A stretch of 64,000 nt of DNA, taken from assembly GCA_016788425.1 (NCBI GenBank), contig JAEURQ010000004.1, positions 310,001 through 374,000 on the forward strand, written 5' to 3'. This DNA comes from Chthonomonas sp. (GTDB lineage: Bacteria > Armatimonadota > Fimbriimonadia > Fimbriimonadales > Fimbriimonadaceae). Within the stretch, counting starts at the first letter, position 1. Each line of letters starts with the position of its first letter. Below are positions 16,975 through 26,607 of this stretch, one piece after another. Position numbers and translations under genes: made by a program. Under the pieces are notes generated by a model that made no database searches, was not told the origin of the DNA, and saw only the letters and a program-made list of their open reading frames with translations.

Positions 16975-17886
16975 TTAATTATGGCCATTTGCCAGGTGCT
17001 CTTGAGCCCATGTGATGGTCTCTCGCAAGCCGTCGGCGAGGCTCACGCTCGGTTCGAACCCGAGCCCCCGCTGGATCTTGCTGATATCGAGGGTTTTGCG
17101 GAGCGTGCCATCGGGCTTTGTCGTGTCCCAGGTCGTCGTTCCCTGGAACCCCACAAGTTCGAGAATCAGTTCGGCCATCTCACGGATCGGCATCTCGCGA
17201 CCGCTGCCGACGTTCCAAAGTTCGCCATGGGCTTCAGGTTTCAAGCCTAGCAACACCGCGCGGGCGGCATCGCGGACGTGGATAAAGTCGCGGGTCGCTC
17301 GCCCGGTGCCCCAAATTTTGAACTCCGGTTCGCCCCGGCGCACGGTCTCGATGGCGCGCCGGATGAGACCGCTGGCGACGTGGCTCTTGGCTTCGTCGAA
17401 GTGGTCGCCCGCGCCGTAAATGTTGCTCGGCACCATGGTGGCAAATGTCAGACGACCTTCTTTGGCCAGGGCCTCGGCGGCAGCATGCACCATGCGCTTG
17501 CTATGGCCGTAGGCGGCCACGCTGGGGGCGGGCGGACCGGTGTTGACCGAGTCCTCGGGCGTTGGAATCGGCGCATCTTCGGGGTAGATGCAGGCGGTGC
17601 TCACCAGCACAAAGTGGCCGCCGCGCTCGGCCAACGCCTCCAGGACGTTGATGCCCATGCGCGTGTTGTGGACGGCTACACTACCGGCGTTGGCGAGTTG
17701 AAATCCGAGACCGCCCACGTGCGCGCCTGAATGGATGATGGTGTCTACACCGCGGTCGCGCACAAACCGACGAACCGCGTCGAAATTGAGCAGGTCAACT
17801 TCGGCGCGGGTCGTGGCGACGGCGTCGGGGCGTTGGCGGGCGAGTTCTCGGCCAAGAAATCCGCCGCCGCCGGTGATCCAGATCAT
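16975..17886 (-). CDS. NAD-dependent epimerase/dehydratase, GDP-L-fucose-synthase-like
   Basis: A 303-residue extended short-chain dehydrogenase. The NAD motif TGGGGFLGREL is at the N-terminus, the Ser is in STACIYPEDAP and the catalytic pair in YGHSK. DEAKSHVASGLIRR and GTGRATRDFIHVRDAARA closely resemble GDP-fucose synthase (Fcl/WcaG), which makes GDP-L-fucose from GDP-4-keto-6-deoxymannose. No gmd gene is adjacent. The ATG at 17886 overlaps the upstream gene's TGA (ATGA). The product probably feeds the glycosyltransferase encoded next. Confidence 0.88.
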   Translation of the reverse strand: MIWITGGGGFLGRELARQRPDAVATTRAEVDLLNFDAVRRFVRDRGVDTIIHSGAHVGGLGFQLANAGSVAVHNTRMGINVLEALAERGGHFVLVSTACIYPEDAPIPTPEDSVNTGPPAPSVAAYGHSKRMVHAAAEALAKEGRLTFATMVPSNIYGAGDHFDEAKSHVASGLIRRAIETVRRGEPEFKIWGTGRATRDFIHVRDAARAVLLGLKPEAHGELWNVGSGREMPIREMAELILELVGFQGTTTWDTTKPDGTLRKTLDISKIQRGLGFEPSVSLADGLRETITWAQEHLANGHN

Positions 17887-18620
17887 AGGTAGGAAAGTAC
17901 GTGAATCTGCTGGCGATTGGCCTTCGTTACGACGATGACGACATCCACCGAGCGGGCTTCGCCTAGCAGACCTGCGGGTAGCGAGGTGCCCAGCGAGATG
18001 GATGGTTGGTTTGCGGCAATGACACCTGAGAAGTTCTTGGTGAATCCTGAAGTTGAGTTGCTCGCCCTCGCCGCGATCGTGTACTTTGCGCCTACCGCTG
18101 CGGGGGTAGTTGGCCACTGCGCCGAGACTCGATAAGTGGGTCCGTTGCTCGCAACTTTGAGTAATCCTTGTTTGACAAATGATCCTTGTCGGAAAGGAGG
18201 CGTTGTCATGCCTCCGCGGCAGGAGCCCGAGATGAATTGGAAGTCCATACCAGGTTGATCTTCATTTGCTTCGGCATACGCCGCCGACACGACAGATGTG
18301 ATACTGTCATACACGGCCTGTGTCATACGAAAGGAGACAACTGTATTAAAATCGCCACCCGCGGGCTTAAGGGCTACTCCTTCGATGTAGTCGCTCGGGG
18401 TAGGTGTGTTGGGAGCGTATACGGAAGTGGTTTGATCAAGCGTTCCATCTGGTTCTGCGGTATCAATCGTGTAAGCCGTAGTGACGATGCACACTCGGCC
18501 ATTGGGATTGAACGTCTTGCTCACTTTCATTTTTGTGATCGGAACATAGTCTGGAAAGGCTTTCTGAGGTTGGACATCTCCCTGACTCAGAACTGCGGCG
18601 ACAACAAGTTGACTAATCAT
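17883..18620 (-). CDS. Exported protein of unknown function
   Basis: I do not recognise this 245-residue protein. It starts with a short hydrophobic segment (MISQLVVAAVLSQ), probably a signal peptide, and the rest is Ser/Thr/Val-rich with beta-strand character and only two cysteines. The ATG at 18620 is chosen because a GAGGG lies nine bases upstream; a TTG precedes it. Base composition is visibly less GC-rich than its neighbours. It is sandwiched in the operon between a cyclase-type regulator (seven bases upstream of its frame) and the epimerase (four-base overlap). Confidence 0.7.
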   Translation of the reverse strand: MISQLVVAAVLSQGDVQPQKAFPDYVPITKMKVSKTFNPNGRVCIVTTAYTIDTAEPDGTLDQTTSVYAPNTPTPSDYIEGVALKPAGGDFNTVVSFRMTQAVYDSITSVVSAAYAEANEDQPGMDFQFISGSCRGGMTTPPFRQGSFVKQGLLKVASNGPTYRVSAQWPTTPAAVGAKYTIAARASNSTSGFTKNFSGVIAANQPSISLGTSLPAGLLGEARSVDVVIVVTKANRQQIHVLSYL

Positions 18621-18630
18621 CAATAAACCC

Positions 18631-21006
18631 TCACGCGGATGTTAGCCGATCAAATATTCGCGCCGCAAGGGCTTCGGCGGAAATGTCAAAAGTCTCCTGA
18701 AACTCAAGCACCTTGTCCCGATCTTCGGCGGCGGCGAGCTTGGGATTGAGGTTCAGTTCGCGCAGCAGCGCCATGCACTCGCCAACCACCTCGTCATCTT
18801 CCGCGGCCAACCCGTAACGCAGGGCCTCGTTGGCAAATTCCTCGATCTCACCTAAGCCGTAGGCGTCCATGGCCAGCTGCCGAAACTGCGCCGCCGCCCG
18901 CTCCAAGTCGCCAAAGGTTCGATAGTTTTCCGCGATCAGGGCCCGGGCGTTACGGGCTTGGCGTTCGTTGCCTTGCGCGGCAAACGCCACCTCGGCGCGC
19001 GACAACAAATCGGTGGCCTCCGGAAAGCGCTTTTGTTCGGTCGCCAAACGACCTAGGTTCACCAGAACATGCGGCACTCGTAATACGTCCGCCACCGTAG
19101 CCGCCGCCAAAGCCTGCTGCAGGCACTCCTCACCGCGTTCCAAGTTGCCCGCGCTGGCGTGCGCCAGCCCCAGGTTTGTGAGTACTTTGACGAGCAAAGC
19201 CGTGGGCGGCTCGTGCGGAGTTTTGCTCACCGCCCGCTCCATATGCGCAATCGCGGATTCGAAATCCTGCTTCGACCACGCGAGCACACCCGCCATCGAG
19301 TCCACTTCGGGCGACAACTGCGCGGCCGGCAGCCGCGCGAGCGCCGCCTCCGCCCACGAGCGTCCTTCGGCCGCGCGATTGGTCGCCAGCCAAAAGCCGT
19401 GCAGCAACACCGCCAGTTCCGCGCGTCGCGCAGGCTCGACAATCCACTCAAACGCCGAGCGAACGTTGGGGTGTTCCGCGCTCAAGCGCGCGAGCCACAC
19501 TGCCTGCGACTCGCCCTGCAGCATCGGGTGCGCCTCGCGAGCAAGCTCCTCCACATAGCCGATCAGGCGCTCTTTGACCTCGGTCATGCGGGCGGAATGC
19601 TGCTGCAAACGCTCCAACGCGAACCCGCGAACCGGCTCCAAGAACCGGTAGCGCCGATCGTCACGATGAATGAGGCTGGCCCGCGCGAGTTCCTCGACAA
19701 TGCCATCCAGATCGTCGGCCTCAGTCAAGTTCAGCACGGCCATCGCCGACCAATAGTCGAACCCGCCGATGAGGACGCTCAGATTTTCCAGAGCCTGGCG
19801 TGCCGGAGCGGAGAGCAGGTCCACGCTCCAGCCGATCACGCTTTCCATCCCCGCGTGACGGTCGTTCAGCGAATCGGGCGAGCGCAAAAACTTGGTCGAA
19901 GAGCGCATGCGCTCGTACACTTGGTCCGGGCTAAACGCCTCGCAACGCGCCGCGGCCAGTTCCATGGCGAGCGGAATCCCGTTCACTTGCTCGCAGATTT
20001 TCAGCGTGAGGTCGGCGCTCGCGGTGACGCCCAGCGCATCGAGGCGCGCGGTCAAAAGTTCCGCCGCCGCGCTCGGCGGCAACGGCGGAATCGGCACCTG
20101 CACCTGTCCGGCCAACGGCAATCCGACGCGGCTGGTGGCGAGCACGACCAGCGTAGCGTCCGTCGAAAGCGCGTCTTGCACCACCCGCGTAATGTTCTTG
20201 AGCACGTGCTCGCAATTGTCCAAAATCAGCAGGCGCGGCTGACCGGCGGTGAGTTCGCTCAGCGAACGCTGCACCACGCCGCGCATATGCTCCACCGAAT
20301 CGAGCGCAGGAAGTTCGCTCAGGTCGCAAAAGACGAGTCCACCCGGAAAGAACCCGGCCGCCGCGAGTCCAACGTCAATCGCCAGGCGGGTTTTGCCGGT
20401 GCCGCCGAACCCCGTCATCGTCACCAAGCGCGCTTTTTGCAGTCGGCGAAGGATGTCCTCACGCAAATCCTCGCGTCCGATAATCGGCGTGAGCGGCAAA
20501 GGAATCAGCACCGGCCCCGCGCAGGGCAGCATCATCAGAGGAAGGTCGTTCGCAAGTTCGGCAACGGCAACCAAGTCGCTGATGCCCTTGAGTCGCACGA
20601 CGCCCAGCGCTCGGTGGGGCATCGAACCCGCGAGGGCGAGCGGTAACAACACGCGGCCTGGCTCGCCCAACGCCACGAGTCGCGCCGCCAGGTTCAAGGC
20701 GGGCCCAAAGAAGTCGTTTTCGGTGGACTCGACTTCGCCCGCAGTGACCGCGATGCGGACCGGCAAACTCAGGTCGGTGGCCTGAGCCTCGTGCGCCGCC
20801 GCACATGCTGCCGCAACATCAGTAAATGCGGCGTAAACCGCGTCGCCGACGGTCTTAAAAATGTGTCCGCCATGACGCTCCACAATCGCGCCAAGCGCGG
20901 CGAAATGCACCGGCAACAGGTCGCGCATGAGGGCGGGTTCAACTTCCCAGCGCCGCGTCGAATCGACGACGTCGGTAAACAAGAATGCCCGATTGACCGT
21001 GCTCAC
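18631..21006 (-). CDS. Class III cyclase domain - STAND/NB-ARC-type ATPase - TPR regulator
   Basis: A 791-residue multidomain protein. Residues 1-160 are a class III nucleotide-cyclase homology domain with FLFTDVVDST (metal Asp), GDAVYAAF and DFFGPALNLAARL. Residues about 170-440 are a P-loop ATPase: Walker A GFGGTGKTRLA and Walker B LLILDNCEHV, followed by a winged-helix region. The rest is helical TPR-like repeats. The layout matches STAND regulators of actinobacteria. GTG 21006 is preferred over TTG 21009 because of spacing to AGGGGGG. It heads the minus-strand operon and is divergent from nuoG. Whether it makes cAMP is unknown. Confidence 0.9.
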   Translation of the reverse strand: MSTVNRAFLFTDVVDSTRRWEVEPALMRDLLPVHFAALGAIVERHGGHIFKTVGDAVYAAFTDVAAACAAAHEAQATDLSLPVRIAVTAGEVESTENDFFGPALNLAARLVALGEPGRVLLPLALAGSMPHRALGVVRLKGISDLVAVAELANDLPLMMLPCAGPVLIPLPLTPIIGREDLREDILRRLQKARLVTMTGFGGTGKTRLAIDVGLAAAGFFPGGLVFCDLSELPALDSVEHMRGVVQRSLSELTAGQPRLLILDNCEHVLKNITRVVQDALSTDATLVVLATSRVGLPLAGQVQVPIPPLPPSAAAELLTARLDALGVTASADLTLKICEQVNGIPLAMELAAARCEAFSPDQVYERMRSSTKFLRSPDSLNDRHAGMESVIGWSVDLLSAPARQALENLSVLIGGFDYWSAMAVLNLTEADDLDGIVEELARASLIHRDDRRYRFLEPVRGFALERLQQHSARMTEVKERLIGYVEELAREAHPMLQGESQAVWLARLSAEHPNVRSAFEWIVEPARRAELAVLLHGFWLATNRAAEGRSWAEAALARLPAAQLSPEVDSMAGVLAWSKQDFESAIAHMERAVSKTPHEPPTALLVKVLTNLGLAHASAGNLERGEECLQQALAAATVADVLRVPHVLVNLGRLATEQKRFPEATDLLSRAEVAFAAQGNERQARNARALIAENYRTFGDLERAAAQFRQLAMDAYGLGEIEEFANEALRYGLAAEDDEVVGECMALLRELNLNPKLAAAEDRDKVLEFQETFDISAEALAARIFDRLTSA

Positions 21007-21060
21007 CAAACCCCCCTAATTGTTGCCGCAAGGTTACCCGTGCCGCGGGTTGCATCGGGT

Positions 21061-23178
21061 ATGTTTACGGAACCTATGGCCGCGGTTGAGAGCACGGAAC
21101 TCGTTACGATCACTATTAACGAAGTTGAATTGCAGGTGCCTAAAGGCGAACTGATCGTCGAATCGGTCAAGCGCCTTGGCCTCGAGATTCCGATCTTCTG
21201 CTATCACCCGCGCATGAAGCCGGTGGGTATGTGCCGAATGTGCCTGGTCGAGGTGGGCTTTAAGCAACCCGATGGCAGCGTGCGCAAGATGCCCAAGCCG
21301 CAAGCCGGTTGCACCCTCCCCGCCAGCGAGGGCATGGTCATTTTCACCGATACCGAGCCGGTTCACCGCGACCGCAAGGGTGTTCTGGAATTCCTGCTCA
21401 TCAATCACCCGCTCGACTGCCCCATTTGCGACCGTGGTGGCGAGTGCCCGCTGCAAAACAACACCATTTTCTACGGTCCTTCGACCAGCCGATTCGTGGA
21501 CATGAAGCGGCACGCCCACAAGGCGTTTCCGCTGAGCGATTACGTGACGCTCGACCTTGAGCGCTGCATCCAGTGCGGTCGCTGCGTGCGGTTTACGGAG
21601 GAGATTTCCGGCGACGCTCAACTCGCATTCCGATTCCGCGGCGCGGATATGCAGCCGAGCACATTTAAGCTCACCGATTTCGAAAGCAAGTTCAGCGGCA
21701 ACGTCATCGAGATTTGTCCGGTCGGCGCGCTGACCAGCTCGAAATATCGCTTCCGCGCTCGCCCTTGGGACCTCGAAACTCGCGCTGGACTCTGCCTCGG
21801 TTGCGGCAACGGCTGTAACGTGTGGATGGATCACCGCGCCGGCAAGCTGGTGCGCGTGAATGGCCGCATCAACGAAGAAGTGAATGAGGAGTGGACCTGC
21901 GACCGCGGGAAGTTTGGCCACGACTTCTACAACGACCCCTCGCGCTTGACGCAGCCTCTGTTGCGACAAGGCAACGCATTCGTGCCGATCAGCTGGGCCG
22001 ACGCCTACGCCAAGATCGCCGAGAACTTTACGGCCAGCTCGGCTGGACTCATCGGCTCGACGATTTCGAACGAAGGGCTCTACATGTTCCAACGCTTGTT
22101 CCGCGAAGGCTTCAAGTCGAGCAACATTGACCACCGCTGGACGCGCTTTGTGCCGCCTGCAGGCCAACGTCTGCAAGATCGCCATCAATCCACCATCGCC
22201 GGTTTGGAAGCGAAGGCAACTTTGCTCGTCGTTGGCACCAACCTCAGCGAATCGCAGCCGATCGTGTTCCTGCGAGTCCGCAAGGCGTGGTTCAGTCGCG
22301 GCGCCAAGGTGGTCACCATCAACTCTGGTCCCGCCGACACCGATTCGTTTGCCCACAGCCGAATGTTCTGTAAGCCGGGCGGACTGGATGAAAGCGTAGC
22401 GGCTCTGCGCGCGCTCGTCGAAGGTCGCGCCGAACACGCCGAGCGTGGTGCGCGGCTTGCGGGTCTTTCGCTCGAAGACCTTCAAGCGACGGTCGAACTG
22501 CTCAAGGGCGGCGACTTCGCCGTGATCACCAGCAACTCGATTTACGAAACCAATCGCCCGATTGAAACCCTCGCCGATCTTCAGGCCATCTGCGCGGCCC
22601 TGGGCGGCGAGTTTAACTGCTTTGTCGAAGGCGGCAACGACGAGGGCGCGGTGGAACTTGGCGTAGTTCCCGACGCCGGTCCCGGCGGCAAGCCGCTGAG
22701 CCAGGCGGGCCTCAACACTCACGAGATTTTCCGCGACTGCATCAGCGGGGAAGTGGATGCGCTTTGGGTCGTGGGCGACCCGTTCCGCCGTCATCCGAAT
22801 CGCCGTCTGGTGGAAGACGCGATCGAGTCGGTGCCGTTCTTGGTTTATCAAGGTGTGCAAACGGCCGAGGTGATGGAGTACGCGAGCCTGATTTTGCCGA
22901 TGGAAGCGCCCGCCGAGCACGATGGCACCTACACCAACGTGGAAGGTCGCGTGCAGCGCATGCAGCAAGTGGTCGCCAATCCGGGCGACGGCAAGCCCGC
23001 CTGGCGCATCTTCAACGAGATGTTTGTTCGGCTCGAACCGAGCCGCCCGTTCTTCAACGCGAGCGAGATCATGGATGCGATTGCCCGCGAAGTGCCGGCA
23101 TTCCGCGAGGCGAGCTATGCCCAACTCGCGCCCGAAGGCACCCCACTCAAGCCGGTCATCGAAGACTTCGCGATGTAA
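21061..23178 (+). CDS. nuoG: NADH-quinone oxidoreductase subunit G
   Basis: A 705-residue iron-sulfur subunit of complex I. The [2Fe-2S] cluster residues start at CYHPRMKPVGMCRMC, the His-ligated N5 site region is near HPLDCPICDRGGECPLQ, and further clusters are CIQCGRC with CPVG and the extra CLGCGNGC motif. The C-terminal half is molybdopterin-oxidoreductase-like without an obvious catalytic residue. An internal ATG at 21076 is an alternative start. No other nuo gene lies nearby, which is unusual for this subunit. Divergent from the cyclase-ATPase gene and followed by clpP. Confidence 0.92.
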   Translation: MFTEPMAAVESTELVTITINEVELQVPKGELIVESVKRLGLEIPIFCYHPRMKPVGMCRMCLVEVGFKQPDGSVRKMPKPQAGCTLPASEGMVIFTDTEPVHRDRKGVLEFLLINHPLDCPICDRGGECPLQNNTIFYGPSTSRFVDMKRHAHKAFPLSDYVTLDLERCIQCGRCVRFTEEISGDAQLAFRFRGADMQPSTFKLTDFESKFSGNVIEICPVGALTSSKYRFRARPWDLETRAGLCLGCGNGCNVWMDHRAGKLVRVNGRINEEVNEEWTCDRGKFGHDFYNDPSRLTQPLLRQGNAFVPISWADAYAKIAENFTASSAGLIGSTISNEGLYMFQRLFREGFKSSNIDHRWTRFVPPAGQRLQDRHQSTIAGLEAKATLLVVGTNLSESQPIVFLRVRKAWFSRGAKVVTINSGPADTDSFAHSRMFCKPGGLDESVAALRALVEGRAEHAERGARLAGLSLEDLQATVELLKGGDFAVITSNSIYETNRPIETLADLQAICAALGGEFNCFVEGGNDEGAVELGVVPDAGPGGKPLSQAGLNTHEIFRDCISGEVDALWVVGDPFRRHPNRRLVEDAIESVPFLVYQGVQTAEVMEYASLILPMEAPAEHDGTYTNVEGRVQRMQQVVANPGDGKPAWRIFNEMFVRLEPSRPFFNASEIMDAIAREVPAFREASYAQLAPEGTPLKPVIEDFAM

Positions 23179-23181
23179 CTG

Positions 23182-23212
23182 CATAAGTCCGAGAGAAAAT
23201 CTTGGACTTATG
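23182..23212. repeat. Inverted repeat between nuoG and clpP
   Basis: Perfect 9-bp arms CATAAGTCC and GGACTTATG are separated by 13 bases. It starts five bases after the nuoG stop. No T-tract follows, so it is either a weak nuoG terminator or an operator for clpP. A second small hairpin (TTCGGC, seven bases, GCCGAA) lies near 23250-23270 in the same leader. Confidence 0.6.
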
Positions 23213-23288
23213 TAGACATTTCTGCACCAGGTAGAATTCGCAGTAAGGGATTCGGCGTAGAAAGCCGAAGAAACTAGTGGAGAATCGA

Positions 23289-23867
23289 ATGGGAATTCCT
23301 TACGTCATCGAAAAGACTCAGAACGGAGAGCGCAGTTACGACATCTGGTCCCGCTTGTTGGTGGACCGCATCATTTACCTTGGCACGGGCGTTGACGATT
23401 ACGTCGCGAATCTCCTGGTTGCCCAGATGCTGTTCCTCGAAAAGCAAGACCGCGATTCGGACATCAAGCTTTACATCAATTCTCCGGGCGGTTCCGTCTC
23501 CTCGGGCCTCGCCATCTACGACACGATGAAACTCGTGAAGTGCGACATCAGCACGATCTGCGTTGGCATGGCTGCCTCCATGGGTGCGGTGCTGCTGGCC
23601 GGTGGCACCAAGGGCAAGCGCTATGTGCTTCCCAATGCCCGCGTGATGATTCACCAAGTGAGCGGTGGCACGCAAGGCACGGTGGCCGACATGAAGATCG
23701 CCGTACAGGAAGCAGACCGTTACCAAGAAATTTTGTCCAAAATTCTGGCCGAAGCGTCAGATAAGGACCAAGATACGGTAAAGAAAGATATGGACCGGGA
23801 CTACTGGATGTCGGCAGAAGAATCTGTCGCCTACGGTCTCGTGGATAAGGTGGTTTCTCGTAGCTAA
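23289..23867 (+). CDS. clpP: ATP-dependent Clp protease proteolytic subunit
   Basis: A 192-residue serine peptidase that forms the barrel of the Clp protease. The catalytic Ser is in GMAASMGAVLL, the His in RVMIHQ and the Asp in MDRDYWMS, at the family spacing. The ATG at 23289 is chosen because a GGAG lies six bases upstream; an in-frame GTG at 23277 overlaps that site. It is followed 34 bases later by clpX, so the two are likely co-transcribed. Confidence 0.97.
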   Translation: MGIPYVIEKTQNGERSYDIWSRLLVDRIIYLGTGVDDYVANLLVAQMLFLEKQDRDSDIKLYINSPGGSVSSGLAIYDTMKLVKCDISTICVGMAASMGAVLLAGGTKGKRYVLPNARVMIHQVSGGTQGTVADMKIAVQEADRYQEILSKILAEASDKDQDTVKKDMDRDYWMSAEESVAYGLVDKVVSRS

Positions 23868-23901
23868 CAGCGGCGAGATTTTTGGCTGAAGGACTTCGGA
23901 A

Positions 23902-25233
23902 ATGGCAAGAATTGTGGAACGTCGCGACCAATGCTGCCTCTGCGGGAAAACCAAAGAGCAAGTAAAGAAACTCATCGTCGGATTGCATGGCGCAGTCTGT
24001 TCGGATTGCGTTGACCTGTGCAACGACATCCTGACCAGCGAAGGCATCGGCGCCGGCGCGGCGGGCTCGGCTCGACGCGGTGGCGACAAGGTGGCCAGCG
24101 GCGCGGCCGGAGCCACTACAGGGGGGGCTTCCTCGGCTGAGTTCTCGCTGCCCAAGCCCAAGGACATTGTCAAGCGGCTGGACTCGTACGTCATCGGCCA
24201 AGAGCACGCCAAGCGCGCCCTCTCGGTGGCGGTTTACAACCACTACAAACGCATTACCGAAATCGGCACGGCAAACACCGATGTCGAACTCGCTAAGAGC
24301 AACATTCTCATGGTGGGGCCGACCGGCTCGGGCAAAACTCTGCTCGCGCAGACGCTGGCCCGCATGCTGGAAGTTCCGTTCGCCATTGCCGACGCGACCG
24401 CCCTCACCGAGGCTGGTTACGTTGGCGAAGACGTGGAGAACATCTTGCTGAAGCTGTTCCAAACCGCGGAATCCATGGACCCCAAGCGGGCCAAGGAGCT
24501 CTGCGAGCGCGGCATCATCTACGTGGACGAAATCGACAAGATCGGTCGCCGCGGAGACAATCCTTCGATCACGCGCGACGTGAGCGGCGAAGGCGTGCAG
24601 CAAGCCCTGCTCAAAATTTTGGAAGGCACCGTGGCCAACGTGCCGCCGCAAGGGGGCCGCAAGCACCCGCAACAGGAGTATCTGCAAATTGATACCAAGA
24701 ACATCCTGTTCATCTGCGGCGGGGCCTTTGAAGGTCTGGAAGATATCATCCGACGCCGCCGCAAGGAAAGCGTGATCGGATTCATGAGCGAGCCCGCGAT
24801 GACGAAGGAAGAGGAGACCCTCATCCTGCGCGAGGTTCAGCCGGACGACCTGCTGAAATTCGGCCTCATCCCCGAGTTCATCGGGCGCTTGCCGGTGCTC
24901 ACCTCGCTCGACCAACTGGACGAGGAAACCTTGGTGCGCATCCTTAGCGAGCCGAAAAACTCGCTCATCAAGCAATACGCCCGCTTGTTCGAACTCGATG
25001 GCGTGGAGCTTGAGGTGCAGGAAGGTGCGTTACGCGAAATCGCCCACGAGGCGATCAAGCGCAAAACCGGAGCCCGTGCGCTACGCGCTATTCTGGAAAG
25101 TCTGATGCTGGAGATCATGTTCGAAGTGCCGAGCAACGAGGACGTGAAGAAGGTAATCGTGCCCGAGGGCGCAGTCGGCAAAACCGCCGAACCGCAACTG
25201 CTCACGGCGGAAGATCTGAAGAAGGCGAGCTAA
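23902..25233 (+). CDS. clpX: ATP-dependent Clp protease ATP-binding subunit ClpX
   Basis: A 443-residue AAA+ unfoldase that feeds substrates to ClpP. The N-terminal zinc-binding domain has CCLCGK and CSDCVDLC at residues 12-43. Walker A is GPTGSGKT and Walker [11 protein letters not shown]; the RKH loop and GYVGEDVEN pore loop are present. A short Gly/Ala/Ser-rich linker follows the zinc domain. tig, often upstream of clpPX, is instead at 32.9 kb. Confidence 0.97.
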   Translation: MARIVERRDQCCLCGKTKEQVKKLIVGLHGAVCSDCVDLCNDILTSEGIGAGAAGSARRGGDKVASGAAGATTGGASSAEFSLPKPKDIVKRLDSYVIGQEHAKRALSVAVYNHYKRITEIGTANTDVELAKSNILMVGPTGSGKTLLAQTLARMLEVPFAIADATALTEAGYVGEDVENILLKLFQTAESMDPKRAKELCERGIIYVDEIDKIGRRGDNPSITRDVSGEGVQQALLKILEGTVANVPPQGGRKHPQQEYLQIDTKNILFICGGAFEGLEDIIRRRRKESVIGFMSEPAMTKEEETLILREVQPDDLLKFGLIPEFIGRLPVLTSLDQLDEETLVRILSEPKNSLIKQYARLFELDGVELEVQEGALREIAHEAIKRKTGARALRAILESLMLEIMFEVPSNEDVKKVIVPEGAVGKTAEPQLLTAEDLKKAS

Positions 25234-25252
25234 CTTCACCGCAAATCAATTC

Positions 25253-25293
25253 GAGTTCCGCCGAACCATCGAGGTCGGCGGAACTCTCTATTT
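25253..25293 (+). terminator. Terminator after clpX
   Basis: A perfect 12-bp stem (GAGTTCCGCCGA / TCGGCGGAACTC) with a ten-base loop is followed by TCTATTT. It lies between clpX and the PilB-type ATPase gene. Confidence 0.75.
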
Positions 25294-25338
25294 GAAGTTG
25301 TCGGGTTCTCCACCTGATTAGCTGGGTAAAACGCACGC

Positions 25339-26607
25339 ATGGATCAACAATTCTCCGATACCAATTGGGGCGCGATGAAGCGCTTCCGCCTCATTCTTCG
25401 CGAAAGCGGCCAGCAGCGGGAAATGGGCGGCAGCGAGATGTCGCTGGCCGTCGGCATTGTTGACAACATCATCACCACCGCGCTGGACACCGGCACCAGC
25501 GACATTCACCTGCAGCCCGAGCGCGAGCAGCTGAGCATTCGCTACCGCCAAGATGGCGTCCTGCACGACAACGGCGCGTTGCCGCCCGAGCACGCGAACA
25601 ACGTCATTGCGCGTCTCAAGCTCGCCGCGGGCATGCGCATCGACGAAAATCGCGAACCCCAAGACGGCCGCATTGACATGGAATACAACGGACGCCGACT
25701 CGGCGCGCGGGTTTCGTGTGTGCCGTGTCTCAATGGCGAAAAAATCGTCATGCGGATTCTCGACCCCGCCGCCATGCGCGTTGAGCTGCCGAAGCTCGGC
25801 ATGCCGCAGCCGGTGCTGGAGAACTGGTCGCGCTGTATCTCGGTGCCGTACGGCCTCATCTTGGTGACCGGCCCAACGGGTTCGGGCAAAACCTCGACGC
25901 TCTACGCGAGTCTGCACCAACTCGATTCCAAACTCCGCAACATCGTCACGGTCGAGGACCCGATTGAATACGAGTTCGACAAGAACATCGCGCAGGTGCA
26001 GGTGACCGACAAAATGGGCTTCCCCAAGGTGATGCGCAGCTTCCTACGACAAGACCCCGACGTCATGATGGTCGGTGAAATGCGCGACCCCGAATCGCTC
26101 GCCATCGGCATTCAGGCCGGGCTTACAGGCCACTTGGTGCTCTCGACTCTGCACACCAACAACAGCATCGAAACGGTCAGCCGCATGGTGGACATGGGCG
26201 CCGAACCGTACCTCATCGCCGGGGTTTGCGTGGGAATTCTCGCCCAGCGCCTCATCCGATTGAACTGCGGCAAATGCCGCCAACCCTACAAGCCGAGCGC
26301 CGAGGAAGTGGAGATGCTGCGACTGAGCAGTGACCAACTCGCGCAGGGCAAGTTTGCCAAGGGCGCGGGCTGCCCCGAGTGCCGCGGCACGGGCTACAAG
26401 GGCCGCATGGGCGTGTTCGAACTGGTCATGGGCAACGCCGACTTTAAGGCCGCCATCGCCCGCCACGCACCGATGCGCGAAATGGAAGAAGTCGCCAAGG
26501 CGCAAGGCTTCCACACCATGCTGGACGACGGATTGTTCAAGGTCATGAACGGGTGGACGACCCCGGATGAGGTTTTGAAGGCCGTCTACACGCAGGCCAT
26601 GGCGTAG
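25339..26607 (+). CDS. Type IV pilus / type II secretion assembly ATPase (PilB/GspE type)
   Basis: A 422-residue secretion-superfamily ATPase. It has Walker [12 protein letters not shown], the Asp box VTVEDPIEYE, Walker B-type VMMVGEMRDPES and the His box TGHLVLSTLHTN. Two CxxC pairs (CGKC and CPEC) form the zinc domain typical of PilB/GspE and absent from PilT. The N-terminal GspE/N1E domain is missing or very short; only about 50 residues precede SDIHLQPE. It probably powers assembly of the prepilins encoded at 31.7, 38.6 and 59.9 kb. Its TAG overlaps the next GTG start. Confidence 0.92.
   Translation: MDQQFSDTNWGAMKRFRLILRESGQQREMGGSEMSLAVGIVDNIITTALDTGTSDIHLQPEREQLSIRYRQDGVLHDNGALPPEHANNVIARLKLAAGMRIDENREPQDGRIDMEYNGRRLGARVSCVPCLNGEKIVMRILDPAAMRVELPKLGMPQPVLENWSRCISVPYGLILVTGPTGSGKTSTLYASLHQLDSKLRNIVTVEDPIEYEFDKNIAQVQVTDKMGFPKVMRSFLRQDPDVMMVGEMRDPESLAIGIQAGLTGHLVLSTLHTNNSIETVSRMVDMGAEPYLIAGVCVGILAQRLIRLNCGKCRQPYKPSAEEVEMLRLSSDQLAQGKFAKGAGCPECRGTGYKGRMGVFELVMGNADFKAAIARHAPMREMEEVAKAQGFHTMLDDGLFKVMNGWTTPDEVLKAVYTQAMA

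Noticed and set aside
21034-23184. Long minus-strand frame (716 codons) opposite nuoG
   Set aside because: It is the antisense shadow of nuoG; its translation is His/Arg/Ala-rich without motifs, as is common opposite high-GC genes.
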